Source: Catenulispora yoronensis
GTDB lineage: Bacteria > Actinomycetota > Actinomycetes > Streptomycetales > Catenulisporaceae
Direction: 5' to 3'
Assembly (NCBI RefSeq): GCF_039531695.1
Contig: NZ_BAAAQN010000025.1
Location: 62,001 to 126,000, forward strand
Length of the DNA: 64,000 nucleotides
The position numbers and the translations under genes were made by a program. Of the stretch, positions 62,908 to 64,000 are shown piece after piece (within the stretch, counting starts at the first letter, position 1; every line of letters begins with the position of its first letter). The notes beneath the pieces were generated by a model, which was not told the origin of the DNA, did no database searches, and worked only from the letters and a program-made list of their open reading frames with translations.

Positions 62908-64000
62908 GGAGGGTGATCGACACGGACACGACTCCGACCGCGCCGGACCGGGAGCCGGGTACCGGGCTCGGCCACGGCTCCGGGGAGTCGGCGCCCGCGG
63001 CGCCGACCTCGAGATCGGCTCTGTCCCGCCGCCGCCGGATCGTCGCCGGCGTCGCCGGCGCGGCAGTCCTGGTCTCCGGAGGCGGCCTGGTCGGGGCGGC
63101 GATGGTGAAGTCCCCGGCCCAAGCCGCCGCCGACACCAAGGCCCCGCGTCCGCAGTGGCTCACCGCGCCGGTCCTGAAGAAGGTCCTCGCCTCCACGCTC
63201 GTACTGCGGGGAACGGTCGCGTCCTCGACGTCTTTCCCGGTGGCCGTCGCCGGAACCGCCACCCAGGGAGCCGCGACCCAGCTGGTCACAGGAGTGCACG
63301 TCAAAACCGGTGACACGGTCGCCCCGGGCACGGTGCTGGTCGACATATCCGGCCGCCCCCTGCTGGCGCTCGCGGGCGCGACACCCGCGTATCGGGACCT
63401 CAAGCCCGGATCGCACGGTGCCGACGTCGCCGAACTCCAGGACGCGCTCCAGAAACTGGGCTTCCCATCGTCCGGTGACGCCCACGGGACGTTCGGACCG
63501 GCGACCAAGTCGGCCGTGACACGGTTCTACCAGCACCTCGGCTACGACGTCCCGACCACCGGGGGTGCCGACGACGCCGGGGACAAGCAGGCGTTGCAGG
63601 CCGCGCAGACGGCCGTGGACACGGCCCAGCGCGCCGTCGAGGACTTCCAGCGGCAGACCGCCGCGGCGCGGGCCCAGCCGACACCCGCCACCCCGGCGCC
63701 GGGCTCGGAGCCGCCGGCGCTGCAAATGCAGTACCTGAAGAAGGCACTGACGCAGGCCAAGCAAGACCAGGCCGAACTCGTCGCCACGACCGGGCCGATG
63801 ATGCCGCTGGCGGAGTTCGTGTTCCTGCCCTCCCTGCCCGCGCAGGTGGCGTCGGTCGCCGCCAAGGTCGGGGGTGGGACGTCCGGGAACCTGGTGACGC
63901 TCACCACCGGGAAGCTGGGCGTCACGGCCCAGCTGGCGCCGGCCCAGGGGCAGCTGCTCAAAGCGGGCATGAAGGTCGGCCTCGTCGCGGAGGCGCTCGG
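62904..64000 (+). CDS. Peptidoglycan-binding/HlyD-like adaptor (partial, runs off right edge)
   Basis: Open from GTG 62904 to the window end (365 codons); GTG 62913 is an alternative start. A cytoplasmic N-terminus is followed by one membrane anchor (IVAGVAGAAVLVSGGGLVGAAM, ~residues 45-66), a short beta/lipoyl-like segment (GVHVKTGDTVAPGTVLVDIS), a PG_binding_1 domain (GADVAELQDALQKLGFPSSG, TFGPATKSAVTRFYQHLGYD) and a coiled-coil stretch. This layout matches periplasmic adaptor subunits of MacAB-type efflux systems in actinomycetes. The transporter genes would lie to the right. Confidence 0.8.
   Translation, partial: MRRVIDTDTTPTAPDREPGTGLGHGSGESAPAAPTSRSALSRRRRIVAGVAGAAVLVSGGGLVGAAMVKSPAQAAADTKAPRPQWLTAPVLKKVLASTLVLRGTVASSTSFPVAVAGTATQGAATQLVTGVHVKTGDTVAPGTVLVDISGRPLLALAGATPAYRDLKPGSHGADVAELQDALQKLGFPSSGDAHGTFGPATKSAVTRFYQHLGYDVPTTGGADDAGDKQALQAAQTAVDTAQRAVEDFQRQTAAARAQPTPATPAPGSEPPALQMQYLKKALTQAKQDQAELVATTGPMMPLAEFVFLPSLPAQVASVAAKVGGGTSGNLVTLTTGKLGVTAQLAPAQGQLLKAGMKVGLVAEAL

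Overview
The window is GC-rich (about 70%) DNA of a mycelial actinomycete (Streptomyces- or Catenulispora-like). Evidence is the strong GC bias, many GTG/TTG starts, ATGA/GTGA stop-start overlaps, an MbtH protein, PASTA-less Ser/Thr kinase, DUF6204 and DUF2087 proteins, and degraded IS and integrase remnants. No tRNA, rRNA or CRISPR array was seen.

Layout. (1) 1-5150: a partial asparagine-synthetase-like gene preceded by a 48-residue peptide gene (possible RiPP pair), a divergent HTH/TPR-type regulator broken by an in-frame TAG, two ISL3 transposase tails, a zinc-ribbon protein and a serine-recombinase remnant. (2) 5154-5771: a hypothetical protein. (3) 6205-35746, all minus strand: one long, almost fully translationally coupled biosynthetic operon. 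In transcription order it encodes a SznF-like (heme-oxygenase-like plus cupin) N-oxygenase, a YqcI/YcgG heme N-oxygenase fused to a carrier-less adenylation domain, an unrecognised 332-aa protein, three NRPSs (FAAL-ACP-C-A-T; C-A-T x3; C-degenerate A-T-reductase), a type II thioesterase, a penicillin-acylase-type Ntn hydrolase, a membrane protein, MbtH, a 75-aa protein and an MFS exporter. (4) 36192-38262: a LuxR-type regulator and an MFS transporter on the plus strand. (5) 38228-41648: a carbohydrate ABC importer. (6) 41670-46600: IS630/integrase remnants, small hypotheticals, and a Ser/Thr kinase. (7) 46617-52245: two regulator/MFS efflux pairs with small accessory genes. (8) 52414-60985: a second compact biosynthetic locus (acyl-AMP ligase, PLP decarboxylase, LLM flavin monooxygenase, ACP, acyl-CoA-dehydrogenase-like oxidase, prolyl-type A-PCP, BtrH-like acyltransferase). 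(9) 61417-64000: a secreted I36-like protein, a lipoprotein and a truncated efflux-adaptor-like protein.

How the main locus may work (inference). A FAAL loads a fatty acid; four in-line modules add residues (the third A domain has a glycine code); the last module has lost most of its A domain, so its carrier is probably charged in trans by the YqcI/YcgG-A fusion, whose code has Asp at position 278 as expected for a basic amino acid. The heme N-oxygenase domain and the SznF-like cupin protein together would convert an arginine-like residue to an N-N bonded group (N-nitroso or C-diazeniumdiolate, as in graminine). The terminal reductase would release an aldehyde or alcohol, and the exported acylase could trim the fatty acyl chain. 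The second locus looks like a pyrrole-2-carboxyl-PCP pathway combined with a butirosin-side-chain-like carrier-bound decarboxylation, with BtrH as candidate amide-forming enzyme.

A 51-bp direct repeat (two mismatches) at 5971 and 52319 brackets 46 kb containing the whole NRPS locus.
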